A DNA stretch of 64,000 nt, from assembly GCF_020784725.1 (NCBI RefSeq), contig NZ_JAJGTZ010000030.1, positions 1 to 64,000 of the forward strand, written 5' to 3'. Below are positions 34,363-44,600 of the stretch, in pieces; the first letter of the stretch is position 1; each line of letters starts with the position of its first letter. The DNA comes from Limosilactobacillus reuteri (GTDB lineage: Bacteria; Bacillota; Bacilli; Lactobacillales; Lactobacillaceae). The notes under the pieces are model-generated. The model worked only from the letters and a program-made list of their open reading frames with translations. It did no database searches and was not told the DNA's origin. The position numbers and the translations under genes are program-made.

Positions 34363-34387
34363 AGAACCCTTGATACACAAGGGTTCT
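34363..34387 (-). terminator. rplS terminator
   Basis: Minus-strand AGAACCCTTG pairs with CAAGGGTTCT over a short loop, followed by TTTTTTGTTTT, seven bases after the rplS stop. Confidence 0.95.
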
Positions 34388-34393
34388 GCACTA

Positions 34394-34753
34394 CTAGTTG
34401 TCGCGACGACGTTCAGCGATACGAGTAGCCTTACCAGTACGTTCACGTAAGTAGTAAAGCTTAGCACGACGTACACGACCGTAACGAAGAACATCAATCT
34501 TGTCAACACGTGGTGAGTGAACTGGGAAAGTACGTTCAACACCTACACCGTTACTGATCTTACGTACAGTGTAAGTAGCACTGATACCAGCACCGTGGCG
34601 CTTGATAACAACACCTTCGAACATTTGGATACGTTCACGTGAACCTTCAACGATCCGAGCGTGAACACGAACAGTATCACCGGCACGGAATTCTGGAATA
34701 TCATCCCGTAATTGACTAGCAGTAATCTTTTCGATTAACTTGTTTTGACGCAT
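34394..34753 (-). CDS. rplS: 50S ribosomal protein L19
   Basis: L19, 119 residues from ATG 34753 ([15 protein letters not shown]). Characteristic stretches are [26 protein letters not shown] and [16 protein letters not shown]. The longer frame to 34780 adds nine residues without a ribosome site, whereas AAGGAAAG precedes 34753. It is normally the last gene of the rpsP-rimM-trmD-rplS operon. Here an APC permease gene separates it from trmD and it carries its own strong promoter. Confidence 0.97.
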   Translation of the reverse strand: MRQNKLIEKITASQLRDDIPEFRAGDTVRVHARIVEGSRERIQMFEGVVIKRHGAGISATYTVRKISNGVGVERTFPVHSPRVDKIDVLRYGRVRRAKLYYLRERTGKATRIAERRRDN

Positions 34754-34834
34754 AATATATTTCTTTCCTTTCGCCGACATTCATGTCCTGTATGACGGGC
34801 AGCGGAATACCGTTATTCACAGCTAAACAGCCAA
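34754..34834 (-). promoter_or_regulatory. rplS 5' leader, possible L19 autoregulatory element
   Basis: About 80 transcribed bases upstream of rplS contain several possible short stems (TTATT/AATAA enclosing GGCTGTTTAGCTGTG, CGG-TATT-CCG, and GACAT/ATGTC around a GA loop). Firmicutes L19 is known to have a leader through which it controls itself. Position and stems fit, but I cannot verify the covariance model by eye. Confidence 0.4.
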
Positions 34835-34839
34835 TAACT

Positions 34840-34868
34840 ACTATACATTGTTTTCAGCTGTCTTTCAA
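34840..34868 (-). promoter_or_regulatory. rplS promoter
   Basis: Minus-strand -35 TTGAAA (34868-34863) and -10 TATAGT (34845-34840) at exactly 17 bases. It overlaps the end of the permease gene's downstream sequence, so rplS can be expressed independently of trmD. Confidence 0.8.
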
Positions 34869-34875
34869 GGGTAAA

Positions 34876-36306
34876 TTAGTGAGTTTCTTTATTAATGATT
34901 GAGTGACGAATTCCATAGATAAAATAAATTAACAAACCGATTACAAACCAACCCACCATTAAAATTTTCGCATCAGTATTTAAGCCCCAGAAGATCACAG
35001 CTGAAAAGATTGCCGATACAGCTGGAAGTACAGGGTACAGCGGCATCTTAAACTGGGCTTCGGGCAAGTCTACCCCTTCTCGTGGACGTAAGGCATAAAT
35101 CCCCAGTGAAACAAAGATAAATGCAACCAAGGTTCCCGCAGAAACAAGGGTTGCCAAGAACGTAAATGGGAAAACAGAACCCAAGATCATGGCCAAGAAA
35201 GTAATCATCCATAATGCATGATTAGGGACATGTTTATCATCGATTTGTCCAAGTGACTTTGGCAATAATCCGTCCCGTCCAAAGGCATAGATCAGGCGAG
35301 AAGAAGCTAAGAGAATTGCGATTAATGCAGAGAAAATACCAACAATCGCAACAACGGAAAGCAAGTTCGCCGTAATATAGTGTCCAGACTGTCTTAAAGC
35401 CCAAGCTGCTGGTTCGGCATTATTTGCATAACGGTTATATTTAAACATCCCCACTAATACAAGTGAAACTGCAATAAAGAAGCCTGTTCCTAGTAACAAT
35501 GTCCCAATTAGTCCCCGTGGCATCGTTTTTTGTGGATCAATCGTTTCAGCTGTATTAGCCGCAATTGCATCAAAACCGACGTAGGCAATAAAGATTTGCG
35601 CAGTTCCAGCTAATATTCCCTGCCAGCCTCCAAAAGTAGTGCCCGGTTGATGAGCGGGGAAAAATGGGACATAGTTTTGGGGATGAATTGCAGTTGCTCC
35701 CACGACGATAAACATTAAAATAACCAATAACTTTACACTAACAATAATATTTTCAATTCGGCTAACCTGGTGAACTCCGCGGGAAATTAAGATTCCAACA
35801 ATTAGAATTGCAAAGGCAGCCAGTATATCAATATAAGACCCTGTATGTGGATCAAACCCACCAGTTAAGGCATGCGGTAATTTAATTCCAAAACTCCCGA
35901 GAAAGCCTTGCATATAGGCTGACCATCCAGACGCAACAAAAGCCACTGAAATAAAATACTCTGCTAAAAGCGCCCAACCAGCAATCCAGCCAAAGAATTC
36001 ACCAAACAAAACATTGATCCAGGAAAAAGCGGAACCAGCAAAAGGCAGTACCGAGGACGTTTCCGCATAGGCCAATGCCGATAATCCTGCACCGATTGCG
36101 GCTACAATGAAAGCCAATGGAACTGCAGGACCAGTATGCTCTGCTGCCACAATCCCTGGTAAAGTAAAGATGGCTGTTCCCACTACCATCCCCGTTCCTA
36201 GTCCAATTAAGTCCCTTGTTCGTAGGCTCGGAGCTAATTGCGCATCTTTTTCTTCATAAACACGCGGGTTTTGCTTAAGAAATAATCGTTTAATTAATTT
36301 TTTCAT
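34876..36306 (-). CDS. APC-family amino acid permease
   Basis: Amino acid/polyamine/organocation permease of 476 residues with about twelve spans. The span-1 substrate motif GLGTGMVVGTAIFTLPG, YAETSSVLPFAGSAF and IAYVGFDAIAANTAETIDPQKTMPRG fit the cationic amino acid transporter (YfnA/CAT-like) branch. Substrate is not determined. It lies between trmD and rplS, which are adjacent in most Firmicutes, and starts 10 bases after trmD, so it is likely co-transcribed with the rimM-trmD unit. Confidence 0.88.
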   Translation of the reverse strand: MKKLIKRLFLKQNPRVYEEKDAQLAPSLRTRDLIGLGTGMVVGTAIFTLPGIVAAEHTGPAVPLAFIVAAIGAGLSALAYAETSSVLPFAGSAFSWINVLFGEFFGWIAGWALLAEYFISVAFVASGWSAYMQGFLGSFGIKLPHALTGGFDPHTGSYIDILAAFAILIVGILISRGVHQVSRIENIIVSVKLLVILMFIVVGATAIHPQNYVPFFPAHQPGTTFGGWQGILAGTAQIFIAYVGFDAIAANTAETIDPQKTMPRGLIGTLLLGTGFFIAVSLVLVGMFKYNRYANNAEPAAWALRQSGHYITANLLSVVAIVGIFSALIAILLASSRLIYAFGRDGLLPKSLGQIDDKHVPNHALWMITFLAMILGSVFPFTFLATLVSAGTLVAFIFVSLGIYALRPREGVDLPEAQFKMPLYPVLPAVSAIFSAVIFWGLNTDAKILMVGWFVIGLLIYFIYGIRHSIINKETH

Positions 36307-36316
36307 TCACATCACC

Positions 36317-37075
36317 TTAGTCTGGAACAGTCGGATCTTCATCCAGCTTAATATCTTCTAACATTAATTGTTGTTCCCGACTGAGCTTAGCGGTTTTTAA
36401 AAGGTCTGGTCGGCGGTGAAGAGTTCGTCGTAATGATTCACGCATCCGCCATTCTTTAATTTTCTGATGATTTCCACTCGTAAGCACTTCCGGTACCTTC
36501 ATCCCCCGAAAATCTGCTGGACGGGTGTATTGAGGATATTCTAGCAAACCGTTACTAAATGAATCTCCCATTGGTGAAGACATATTGCCGAGGACACCAG
36601 GAACAAAGCGGACGGTTGCATCAATCATCACCATCGCAGCTAATTCTCCGCCTGTTAATACATAGTCACCAAGAGATGCTTCATCGGTAACTAAATTACG
36701 AATTCGTTCATCGTATCCTTCATAATGACCACAGATAAATGTTAAGTGGTCTTCTTGAGCTAACTCTTTAGCGTAGGCTTGATCAAACTTTCGACCAGCG
36801 GGATCCATTAAAATAACTCGCCCTTTTGAGTATTGGCCCTTTGTTTGCTCATGAATTGCATCCATTGCGTCAAAAATCGGTTGCGCTTGGAGAAGCATCC
36901 CAGCTCCCCCACCAAACGGCGCATCATCTACATGATTGTGCTTATCGGTAGTGTATTGACGAAAATCGGTCACATTAATATCAACAAATCCATTATCTTG
37001 TGCTTTACCGATAATGGATTCCCCCATTGTTGCTTGAAACATATTGGGGAATAAGCTTAAAATATCAATCCTCAT
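36317..37075 (-). CDS. trmD: tRNA (guanine-N1)-methyltransferase TrmD
   Basis: SPOUT-class enzyme of 252 residues that makes m1G37 in tRNA. It shows [13 protein letters not shown], the [14 protein letters not shown] motif, the trefoil-knot segment [12 protein letters not shown], and [14 protein letters not shown]. The start overlaps the rimM stop by one base (TAATG), indicating coupling. It is followed by the permease gene in place of rplS. Confidence 0.97.
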   Translation of the reverse strand: MRIDILSLFPNMFQATMGESIIGKAQDNGFVDINVTDFRQYTTDKHNHVDDAPFGGGAGMLLQAQPIFDAMDAIHEQTKGQYSKGRVILMDPAGRKFDQAYAKELAQEDHLTFICGHYEGYDERIRNLVTDEASLGDYVLTGGELAAMVMIDATVRFVPGVLGNMSSPMGDSFSNGLLEYPQYTRPADFRGMKVPEVLTSGNHQKIKEWRMRESLRRTLHRRPDLLKTAKLSREQQLMLEDIKLDEDPTVPD

Positions 37076-37581
37076 TATTCAAGTCCTTCCATTAATTCGA
37101 CTGTTACAAGATTCTTATCAAGATCAACGTTTTTAACAACATCATCAATCACCGGTAATAACAAATCCCGTTTTTCTGGGCGTTCAACAACCCACACATC
37201 ATTCGCACCCGGGGATAAAATTTCCTTAATTTTACCTAGATGACGACCATCTGTTGTTTCAACGTCCAATCCAATAATCTGGTGGTAGTAATATTGACCA
37301 TCGTCTAAGGGCTGTTGATCATCAGCACTAACCATTAATTCATGGTCACGGAATTGTTCAACATCATTAATATTATCGTAACCAACAAACTTAACAAGAA
37401 CAAAGCCCTTATGTTGTCGCGTACTTTCAATCGTCAATGGTAAAGGTTCGCCTGATTGTTGTAGGTACAAGGTATTTCCCTTGGCAAATCGTTCATCAAT
37501 AAAATCAGTAGTTGCTAATACGCGCACTTCTCCGCGAACACCATGAGTATTTACAATTTTACCAACATTATAATATTCCAT
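37075..37581 (-). CDS. rimM: Ribosome maturation factor RimM
   Basis: RimM, 168 residues from ATG 37581, helps 30S head assembly by binding S19. It contains [16 protein letters not shown] near the start and a PRC-barrel half with GLDVETTDG and [14 protein letters not shown] lies six bases before ATG 37581. A longer frame to 37614 would begin inside a terminator stem, so the shorter start is preferred. It is coupled to trmD. Confidence 0.96.
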   Translation of the reverse strand: MEYYNVGKIVNTHGVRGEVRVLATTDFIDERFAKGNTLYLQQSGEPLPLTIESTRQHKGFVLVKFVGYDNINDVEQFRDHELMVSADDQQPLDDGQYYYHQIIGLDVETTDGRHLGKIKEILSPGANDVWVVERPEKRDLLLPVIDDVVKNVDLDKNLVTVELMEGLE

Positions 37582-37600
37582 AAATTCCTCCTGAAAAGAC

Positions 37601-37631
37601 AAAAACTCCCACACTAATCTGTGGGAGTTTT
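37601..37631 (-). terminator. Terminator/attenuator between khpA and rimM
   Basis: Minus-strand AAAACTCCCACA pairs perfectly with TGTGGGAGTTTT over a 6-base loop, then TTGTCTTTTC. It lies within an otherwise continuous rpsP-khpA-rimM-trmD row and would lower or gate rimM-trmD expression. Confidence 0.85.
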
Positions 37632-37635
37632 AAAT

Positions 37636-37896
37636 TTAGTGACGATGGTCATTAATTAATAACCGGACTCGCTTAGAGTTAGCCCGTCGAGATTGAGCAC
37701 CCTCGACTATTGTTCGCAATGCTGCGGCAACGTGTCCCTGTCGGCCAATTAAACGGCCAACATCATCGGGAGCAACATCAATTATATAACGATGGTAACG
37801 TCCATCATCTTTTCGGGTAATTGATAATGCCTGTGGCTGCTTCAATAGCGGAATAACTAAACTACGAATTAATGACTTAATATCTGTCTCAGCCAT
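37636..37896 (-). CDS. khpA: KH-domain RNA-binding protein KhpA
   Basis: Small KH protein of 86 residues with the G-x-x-G loop in LIGRQGHVAAALRTIV near residues 52-67. KhpA pairs with KhpB (Jag/EloR) and affects cell elongation and RNA binding in Gram-positive bacteria. The position between rpsP and rimM is the usual one. It starts 12 bases after the rpsP stop. Confidence 0.93.
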   Translation of the reverse strand: MAETDIKSLIRSLVIPLLKQPQALSITRKDDGRYHRYIIDVAPDDVGRLIGRQGHVAAALRTIVEGAQSRRANSKRVRLLINDHRH

Positions 37897-37908
37897 GACT
37901 GATTATCA

Positions 37909-38184
37909 CTACTTCTTAGCGTACTTTGCTTCGTGGTACTTCTTCATAACGCCAGCTGCTTGAAGCATGTTACGAACAGTATCTGAAGGTTGAGCACCCT
38001 TTTGTAACCATTCCATAACAGCGTCTTCATCAAACTTGACTTCCTTAGGAGTAGTCAATGGGTTGTAAGTACCTACTGAAGTAATAAAACGACCATCACG
38101 TGGGGCACGTGAGTCAGCTACAACGATCCGGTAGAATGGACGCTTCTTTGAACCCATGCGCTTTAAACGAATTTTAACAGACAT
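37909..38184 (-). CDS. rpsP: 30S ribosomal protein S16
   Basis: S16, 91 residues from ATG 38184 ([19 protein letters not shown]), with [12 protein letters not shown] following. GGGAGGTG lies eight bases upstream of this ATG; the frame to 38193 adds three residues that overlap the ribosome site. A strong promoter lies 40 bases upstream, so rpsP begins a transcript separate from ffh. Confidence 0.97.
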   Translation of the reverse strand: MSVKIRLKRMGSKKRPFYRIVVADSRAPRDGRFITSVGTYNPLTTPKEVKFDEDAVMEWLQKGAQPSDTVRNMLQAAGVMKKYHEAKYAKK

Positions 38185-38219
38185 TCTTTGCACCTCCCTG
38201 ATTTCTTTTAACAGATAAT

Positions 38220-38248
38220 AATATACCAGTGTTCAAATAGAATGTAAA
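38220..38248 (-). promoter_or_regulatory. rpsP promoter
   Basis: Minus-strand -35 TTTACA (38248-38243) and extended -10 TGGTATATT (core 38225-38220) at 17 bases. Confidence 0.75.
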
Positions 38249-38282
38249 GTATTTTTTCTTGACAGGCTTAAATTTTTTGAAA

Positions 38283-39728
38283 TTATTTTTTCTTTCGCAA
38301 TTTGCGAAGCTTTTTAATACGTTTTTGCTTGTCTTTTTTCATTTTTCGTGCCATACGATTCATTGCCATTTGTCCCATCTTGCCACCTGGCATTTGTCCA
38401 CCAAACATGTTTTGCATCCCATTGAAATTACCGTTTGTAACTTGCTTCATCATCTTACGCATTTGATTAAATTGCTTAATCATTCGGTTAACTTCAACAA
38501 TTGGTCGTCCCGCACCTGCTGCTAAACGACGACGACGACTAGGATTCATTAAATCAGGATTTTCGCGTTCTTCTGGTGTCATTGAAAGAACAATAGCCCG
38601 GATATGAGCAAATTGTTTAGGATCCAAATTAAGATTCTTCAACGCAGGGTTATTAGCCATCCCCGGCATCATCTTAATAATGTTTTCTAACGGTCCCAGC
38701 TTGGTAACCTGATCCATTTGTGCCAAGAAATCATTATAGTCAAATGTGTTTTCACGCATTTTATCCATTGTTTCTTGGGCCTGTTCTTCATCAAAATTCT
38801 TTTGGGCCTTTTCAATCAGGGTCATCATGTCCCCCATACCCAAAATCCGTGAAGCCATCCGGTCAGGGTGAAAGACATCAAGATCTTCCATCTTTTCACC
38901 TTCACCGACAAATTTAATCGGCTTACCTGTCACTGCCCGGATTGACATGGCGGCACCACCACGGGTATCACCATCTAACTTGGTTAAGACAACCCCAGTA
39001 ATATCAAGCTTATCATCGAAGCCTTGAGCTGTATTTACTGCGTTTTGACCAGTCATCGAATCAATAACAAGCAAAATTTCATTCGGATTTACTAGTTCTT
39101 TAATGTTTGCAAGCTCATCCATTAATTGTTCATCAATTTGAAGCCGACCAGCAGTATCAATAATGACATAATCATTATGATTTTCTTTAGCTACTTCCAT
39201 CCCTTCGCGAACAATTTCAACTGGATCAACATCTGTCCCTTTTTCAAAAACAGGAACATCAATCTGATCAGCAACTTGTTGTAACTGAGTAATAGCGGCG
39301 GGACGGTAAACGTCGGCCGCAATAAACATTGGCCGCGCGTGATTTTCATTTTTTAATCGTAATGCCAGTTTACCGGCAGTAGTTGTCTTACCTGCCCCCT
39401 GAAGACCAACCATCATGATGATAGTTGGAATATGTGGCGCTTTGTTAAGAGGAACCGCTTCTTCCCCCATTAGTTTTGTCAATTCATCATTAACAATTTT
39501 AACGATTTGTTGGGCTGGATTTAACCCTTTCAATACTTCCGCCCCGGCTGCTTTTTCCCGAACGGTCTTTACGAAGTCTTTTACAACTTTAAAGTTAACA
39601 TCAGCTTCTAAAAGGGCAAGCCGAATCTCACGCATCGTTTCCCGCAGATCAGCTTCCGTAACTTTGGGCTTGCGTCGTAATTTTTCCATCGCCTTTTGCA
39701 GACGATCTGTTAAACCTTCAAATGCCAT
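38283..39728 (-). CDS. ffh: Signal recognition particle GTPase Ffh
   Basis: SRP54 homologue of 481 residues targeting nascent membrane proteins. The N domain is followed by the GTPase with GLQGAGKTTT near residue 108, DTAGRLQID near 188 and TKLDGD near 246. The Met-rich M domain covers about 300-440. The C-terminal tail beyond 440 is rich in Gly/Met and then Lys/Arg, as in other lactobacilli. It starts one base after ylxM, its usual partner. Confidence 0.97.
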   Translation of the reverse strand: MAFEGLTDRLQKAMEKLRRKPKVTEADLRETMREIRLALLEADVNFKVVKDFVKTVREKAAGAEVLKGLNPAQQIVKIVNDELTKLMGEEAVPLNKAPHIPTIIMMVGLQGAGKTTTAGKLALRLKNENHARPMFIAADVYRPAAITQLQQVADQIDVPVFEKGTDVDPVEIVREGMEVAKENHNDYVIIDTAGRLQIDEQLMDELANIKELVNPNEILLVIDSMTGQNAVNTAQGFDDKLDITGVVLTKLDGDTRGGAAMSIRAVTGKPIKFVGEGEKMEDLDVFHPDRMASRILGMGDMMTLIEKAQKNFDEEQAQETMDKMRENTFDYNDFLAQMDQVTKLGPLENIIKMMPGMANNPALKNLNLDPKQFAHIRAIVLSMTPEERENPDLMNPSRRRRLAAGAGRPIVEVNRMIKQFNQMRKMMKQVTNGNFNGMQNMFGGQMPGGKMGQMAMNRMARKMKKDKQKRIKKLRKLRKKK

Positions 39729-39729
39729 T

Positions 39730-40071
39730 TTATTCTTCCTCCAAGCTTTCCAGATGATTTACTAAGTGATTGAGCGTTGCATCATCTGGATAGTTTTCCC
39801 GGACGTATCGTTGAATTCGATCCGCCTGTTGATTACGGACTTGAAATTCAGCATATAAATGCAATTTGGCCTCGTAATCTTCTAATATGCTTTCCGTACG
39901 CTTTATATTATCGTATACGGCTTGACGACTAACATGGAAATTCTCGGCAATTTCGCCTAATGAGTAGTCATCCCCGTAATAAAGCTCTAAATAATCATTT
40001 TGTTTTTTGGTTAATAAGGGTTGGTAAAACTCAAATAATGAATTTATCCGATAATTCTTTTCAATTTCCAT
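39730..40071 (-). CDS. ylxM: YlxM-family helix-turn-helix protein
   Basis: A 113-residue protein of the YlxM/p13 family, encoded next to ffh in Firmicutes and reported to interact with SRP. Residues 20-65 form a sigma70-region-4-like helix-turn-helix ([21 protein letters not shown] then [12 protein letters not shown]). It lies between ftsY and ffh with 14-base and 1-base gaps. Confidence 0.92.
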   Translation of the reverse strand: MEIEKNYRINSLFEFYQPLLTKKQNDYLELYYGDDYSLGEIAENFHVSRQAVYDNIKRTESILEDYEAKLHLYAEFQVRNQQADRIQRYVRENYPDDATLNHLVNHLESLEEE

Positions 40072-40085
40072 TTCGTCACACCTGC

Positions 40086-41624
40086 CTAGTCAACTTCGAC
40101 TAATCCCTTGAACAGGCCATAAACAAAGTCGCCAGCATCAAACTTCTGGAGGTCGTCTACCTTTTCACCAAGACCCACATACTTAACCGGTAAGTGGAGT
40201 TCATTACGGATAGCAAGGACAATTCCCCCACGAGCAGTTCCATCTAGTTTTGTTAAAACAATTCCCGTTACATCGGTACTTTCCTTGAATAGTTTAGCCT
40301 GGTTAAGAGCATTTTGCCCAGTTGTTGCATCTAAGACTAATAGTACTTCATGAGGAGCATCTGGGATTTCACGAGTAAGGATGCGCTTCATCTTAGCTAA
40401 CTCATTCATCAAGTTGACCTTATTTTGGAGACGCCCAGCAGTATCAACGAATAAGATATCATAGTTTTCATCTTTTGCCCGTTTTACTGCATCAAAGACG
40501 ACGGCCGCTGGATCACCGTTTTCCGGTCCTGTAACGATGTCAACACCGTCACGTTTTGCCCACACATCTAATTGTTCCGTGGCCCCGGCACGGAACGTAT
40601 CAGCAGCAGCTAAAAGAACTTTCTTACCTTGCTTCTTAAAGAGGGCGGCCATCTTACCAATCGTTGTTGTCTTTCCGGCACCGTTAACCCCAACAAACAT
40701 AATAACAGTTGGGCCTTCCTTTGCCATGGTTAAGTCAGGATTTTCATCTTGACCAGCTTCATCGTAAAGTTCGACCATTTTTTCAATGATAACGTTTGAA
40801 ACATCCTGCTTACTCTTTGCATTTTGCAGTTTTACTTCTTCCCGTAATTCATCACTGAGCTTCATTGCCATATCATAGCCAACATCAGATTCAATCAGCA
40901 TATCTTCAAGATCATCAAAGAAGTCTTCATCGACATGCCGGAAGTTAGCCAAGAACTTATTTAACCGTGCCCCAAAGCCTGTCCGGGACTTCTCAAGCCC
41001 ACGATCATATTTCTTAACTGTTTCAGATTCATGATCCTCTTCTGGTTCAGAAGAAGGTTGTTGCTCCTGCTGCTCATCCACATCAATTTTCTCAGAATCA
41101 TCAGTCTCATTTGAGCCGTCAGCAACTGAGGAATCTTCTGCTGATTCCTCTTTGGCTGGCATTACTGGTTCTTCAACTGTTTTTTCTTCTCCTGCAACGG
41201 GTTCGCTCGGTTCTTCAGTCGGCTCAACAGCTGTTTCAGTTTCAGCAGCCTTAGAAGAAGATGGTACTTCTGCAGAAACAGTTTCATCCGGAGTACTAGA
41301 TGACGGTACTTCTTCTTCAGAAATACTTGAGTCCGCTACCTCTTCTGAAGAACTCTTCTCGCTAGCCTCCTCTTCTTTTTCTTCTTTAACCCCGTTATGA
41401 AGCCCTTCACGAGTTCCATCCGGGTTAATTTTTTCTTCATAGCTATCGGCAGGAGGAATATTTACCGGTTCTGGATGAATTGGGGCAGAAGCTGGCGCCG
41501 CACTTGTCGCATCTGCTGCTTCTTCTTCATGAGCTGTTTCAGATTGAACAACTGCGCTTGAACTATCAGGCGTTTTTTCCTCTTCTTTTTTCTTATGACG
41601 GCGGAAAATATCAAATAATCCCAT
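40086..41624 (-). CDS. ftsY: SRP receptor GTPase FtsY with long acidic N-terminal extension
   Basis: SRP receptor of 512 residues. Residues about 205-512 are the NG domain: [13 protein letters not shown] near 311, DTAGRLQNK near 394 and [10 protein letters not shown] near 455. Residues about 15-200 are a low-complexity acidic Ser/Glu/Pro/Ala-rich extension, much longer than in Bacillus FtsY (about 329 residues in all) and comparable in style to the acidic A domain of E. coli FtsY. AGGAGG precedes the ATG. It follows smc by 21 bases. Confidence 0.96.
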   Translation of the reverse strand: MGLFDIFRRHKKKEEEKTPDSSSAVVQSETAHEEEAADATSAAPASAPIHPEPVNIPPADSYEEKINPDGTREGLHNGVKEEKEEEASEKSSSEEVADSSISEEEVPSSSTPDETVSAEVPSSSKAAETETAVEPTEEPSEPVAGEEKTVEEPVMPAKEESAEDSSVADGSNETDDSEKIDVDEQQEQQPSSEPEEDHESETVKKYDRGLEKSRTGFGARLNKFLANFRHVDEDFFDDLEDMLIESDVGYDMAMKLSDELREEVKLQNAKSKQDVSNVIIEKMVELYDEAGQDENPDLTMAKEGPTVIMFVGVNGAGKTTTIGKMAALFKKQGKKVLLAAADTFRAGATEQLDVWAKRDGVDIVTGPENGDPAAVVFDAVKRAKDENYDILFVDTAGRLQNKVNLMNELAKMKRILTREIPDAPHEVLLVLDATTGQNALNQAKLFKESTDVTGIVLTKLDGTARGGIVLAIRNELHLPVKYVGLGEKVDDLQKFDAGDFVYGLFKGLVEVD

Positions 41625-41645
41625 ACTCGAAGCCTCCTAAATTAA

Positions 41646-44600
41646 TTAATTATCACTCTCTTGTAAAGTATCAACAACGTCCACTGATACCATCTTTGAA
41701 ACTCCTGATTCTTGCATTGTAACCCCGTACAACACATCAGCATCCATCATCGTTCCCTTGCGATGGGTAATGACGATAAATTGTGGACCTTCAGTACCAA
41801 ATTTGCTGAGGTAGTGCGCAAAACGTTGTACATTGACCTCATCCAAGGCTGCCTCTGGTTCATCAAGAATTGCAAATGGAACTGGGCGGACTTTTAAAAT
41901 TGCGAATAGTAAGGTAATCGCCGTTAATGCTCGTTCCCCACCTGATAACAATGAAAGATGTTGATTTTTCTTTCCTGGTGGCTGGGCCATAATATCGACC
42001 CCGGTTGTTAATAAGTCATGGGGATCGGTTAAGACGAGTTTAGCATGACCACCAGAGAAAATTTGTTGGAACGTCTCATCAAACTTTTGTGAAACCTGAT
42101 TAAAGGTCGTAACAAACCGTTTCTTTACCTGGGCATCCATCTCACCCATCGTCTGATTAAGCTGAGCTCGAGAGGCGAGCAAGTCGTCTTGTTGACCCTT
42201 TAAGAAATCGTACCGTTCACGAACGCGCTCATATTCGTCAATCGCTCCCACATTAACTTGACCAAGATCATCCAATCCCCGCTTTAATAGCTTCAACCGG
42301 GTCGCCAAGGTATCTTCGTCCAATTCACTCATCTGCTGGCGAGCTTCATCAATGGTCATGGAATATTGCTCAGATAATCGATTAAGAGCTTGGTCAACCA
42401 TTGATTCATACTTCACGCGCTCTTCATTTAAGTTATTACGATCATCAAGGGCTGCCCGCTGAAGTTCTTGCAGACGATTATAATGTGCTTCGGCTTGTGA
42501 CAGCTTTTGCTCAAGTTCTTCAAGAGCAGCTGAATTATCTTCCAGTTGCACCTTAGCTTTTGCCTGCTCTTCTTTAGCATCTTTTAAGGCTGTCTGTGTC
42601 GATTTTTCACTTGTTGACTGACTAACTGATTGAGTCGTTAACTCAGCGATTGCAATCGTGACCTTTTCCAAACTCTCCTCAACTTCTCGTCGTTGCCGGT
42701 TATACTCTTGACTTTGGCGTTGATATTGTTGAAGTCGTTCTTCCGCCACCGCAATTTTTTGTTGCATTTGCGCTAATTGTCGTGCCTGAGTCGACTCATC
42801 ATTCTGTAATTCATCAATCTGAGTAAGGATTTGCTTAATCTTTGCCACAACTTGCGTCAATTCCTGGTTTACTTTATCAGCTTGTTCATTATTGTGTTGA
42901 ACTTGTGATTCGTAATCCTGATGTTGAGTGTCTTGCTGTTTATTTTGGGTTTCTAAAATCTGTACCCGATTAGTAAGCGTCTCATGCTTACTTGAGATCA
43001 GCTGGCAACTACTTTCTTGTTCATGAAATTTATCTTGTAAAGTCTGAACTTGTTGCTGATAATCAGCTACTACTTGTTCGTTCGCCTTTTGTGCTTGTTG
43101 TAGTTTAGCAATTTCTTGCTCTAAGTTTGCTGCAAGCTGTTCCTGCTTTTTTAGCTCTTCTTCTAGTTGCTTGGCCATTTGCTTTTGACTTAAAAGGCCC
43201 GTTCGTTGATTACGGGTGGCTCCCCCCGTCATTGCTCCACTAGCATTAATCAATTGACCGTCAAGAGTTACTACTCGTACCATATGACGACCTGCGCGGG
43301 CAATCTCAGTCGCATGATCAAGGTTGTCAGCAATAACCGTTGTTCCTAGTAAGTGGTCAGCAATGATCTGAAACTTTTGATCGAACTTAATGAGTTCTGT
43401 TGCCCGACCTAAAAAACCAGGGAGGCCGGTCAATTGTGGCCAGATACTTAATGCTCGTCGGTGACTAAGCGTATCAAGCGGCAGAATAGTGACCCGGCCA
43501 GCACGCGTCTTAATCAAAAAGTTAATAATTGCTTTGGCAGTAGCTTGCCGATCAACAACCAATTGCTGAAGCTGACTTCCTAATACTGTTTCAACCGCTT
43601 GCGTGTACTTGGCAGGAACATCAAATAATTCGCTGACTGCTCCCGCTAATCCAGGAAATTGCTGCCGTTGGCGAAGAACTTCTTGAACTCCCCGATAATA
43701 GCCGCTATATTCATCGGCCATTGACTGGTAAGCGTTAATTCGCGACTTAAGTGACCGCACATCTCCTAATGATTCATACCAATCACGTTGTTTTGCTTGG
43801 TACGCGTAATTAAGTTTTTCACGGTGATCTTGAGCTGCTTTTAGTTTTTCGCTGACAGTCTGCAGATTTTCTTTAGTAATAGCCACTTCTTGTTGGTAGC
43901 GGTCAAATTCTTGATTAATTTCTGCAAGCTGGTTCTTAGTAGCGTCAAGTTCCTCGACATTTTGTCGTTGAAGACTCATTGCTTGTTCATGATTACGTGA
44001 CAAGAAAGATTGCTGATTGTGAATCGTTGTTCTTTCCTGCATCAAGCTAACTTGTTGGTTGCGTAAATCCTCTACTTGCTGTTTTAGAGTCGCGATCCGC
44101 TCACTGCTACTCATCTTTCTGGCTGCTTCGAACTCAGCTTGCTGACTATTAATCAGTGCTTTTTGTTCAGCCAATTGTTCGTCATTTGCTTGTTGGCTTG
44201 CCTTAACCTCTTTTAAGCGTGCATTGAGTTCAGCCTGTTGGGCAGTTAACCGTCGCTGCTCATTTTCACGCTGTTCGCGGCGAACGCTGGAAACCGATTG
44301 CTGATTCTCGTACTTAGCAATTGCCTCCGTTTGATTTAAGATGATTGCTTGAAGTCGATCCTTAGTTGCGTTTAGTTGTTGGCGCTTTTGCTTCAAATTA
44401 TCAAGTTGCTGCTGATCATGGCCTGCTTGTCCTTGATAGTCCTTCACCATCGCTTCTGCTTGTTCGAGCTTGGCACCTAATTTGGTTAACTTATCATAGT
44501 ACTCATCATAATGACGAACTGTTTGTGTCCGATCAAGCACATCAAATTGCTTCTTTTGTTCCAAGTAATCTTGGGCAATTGCACTTTGTTCTTCTAAAGG

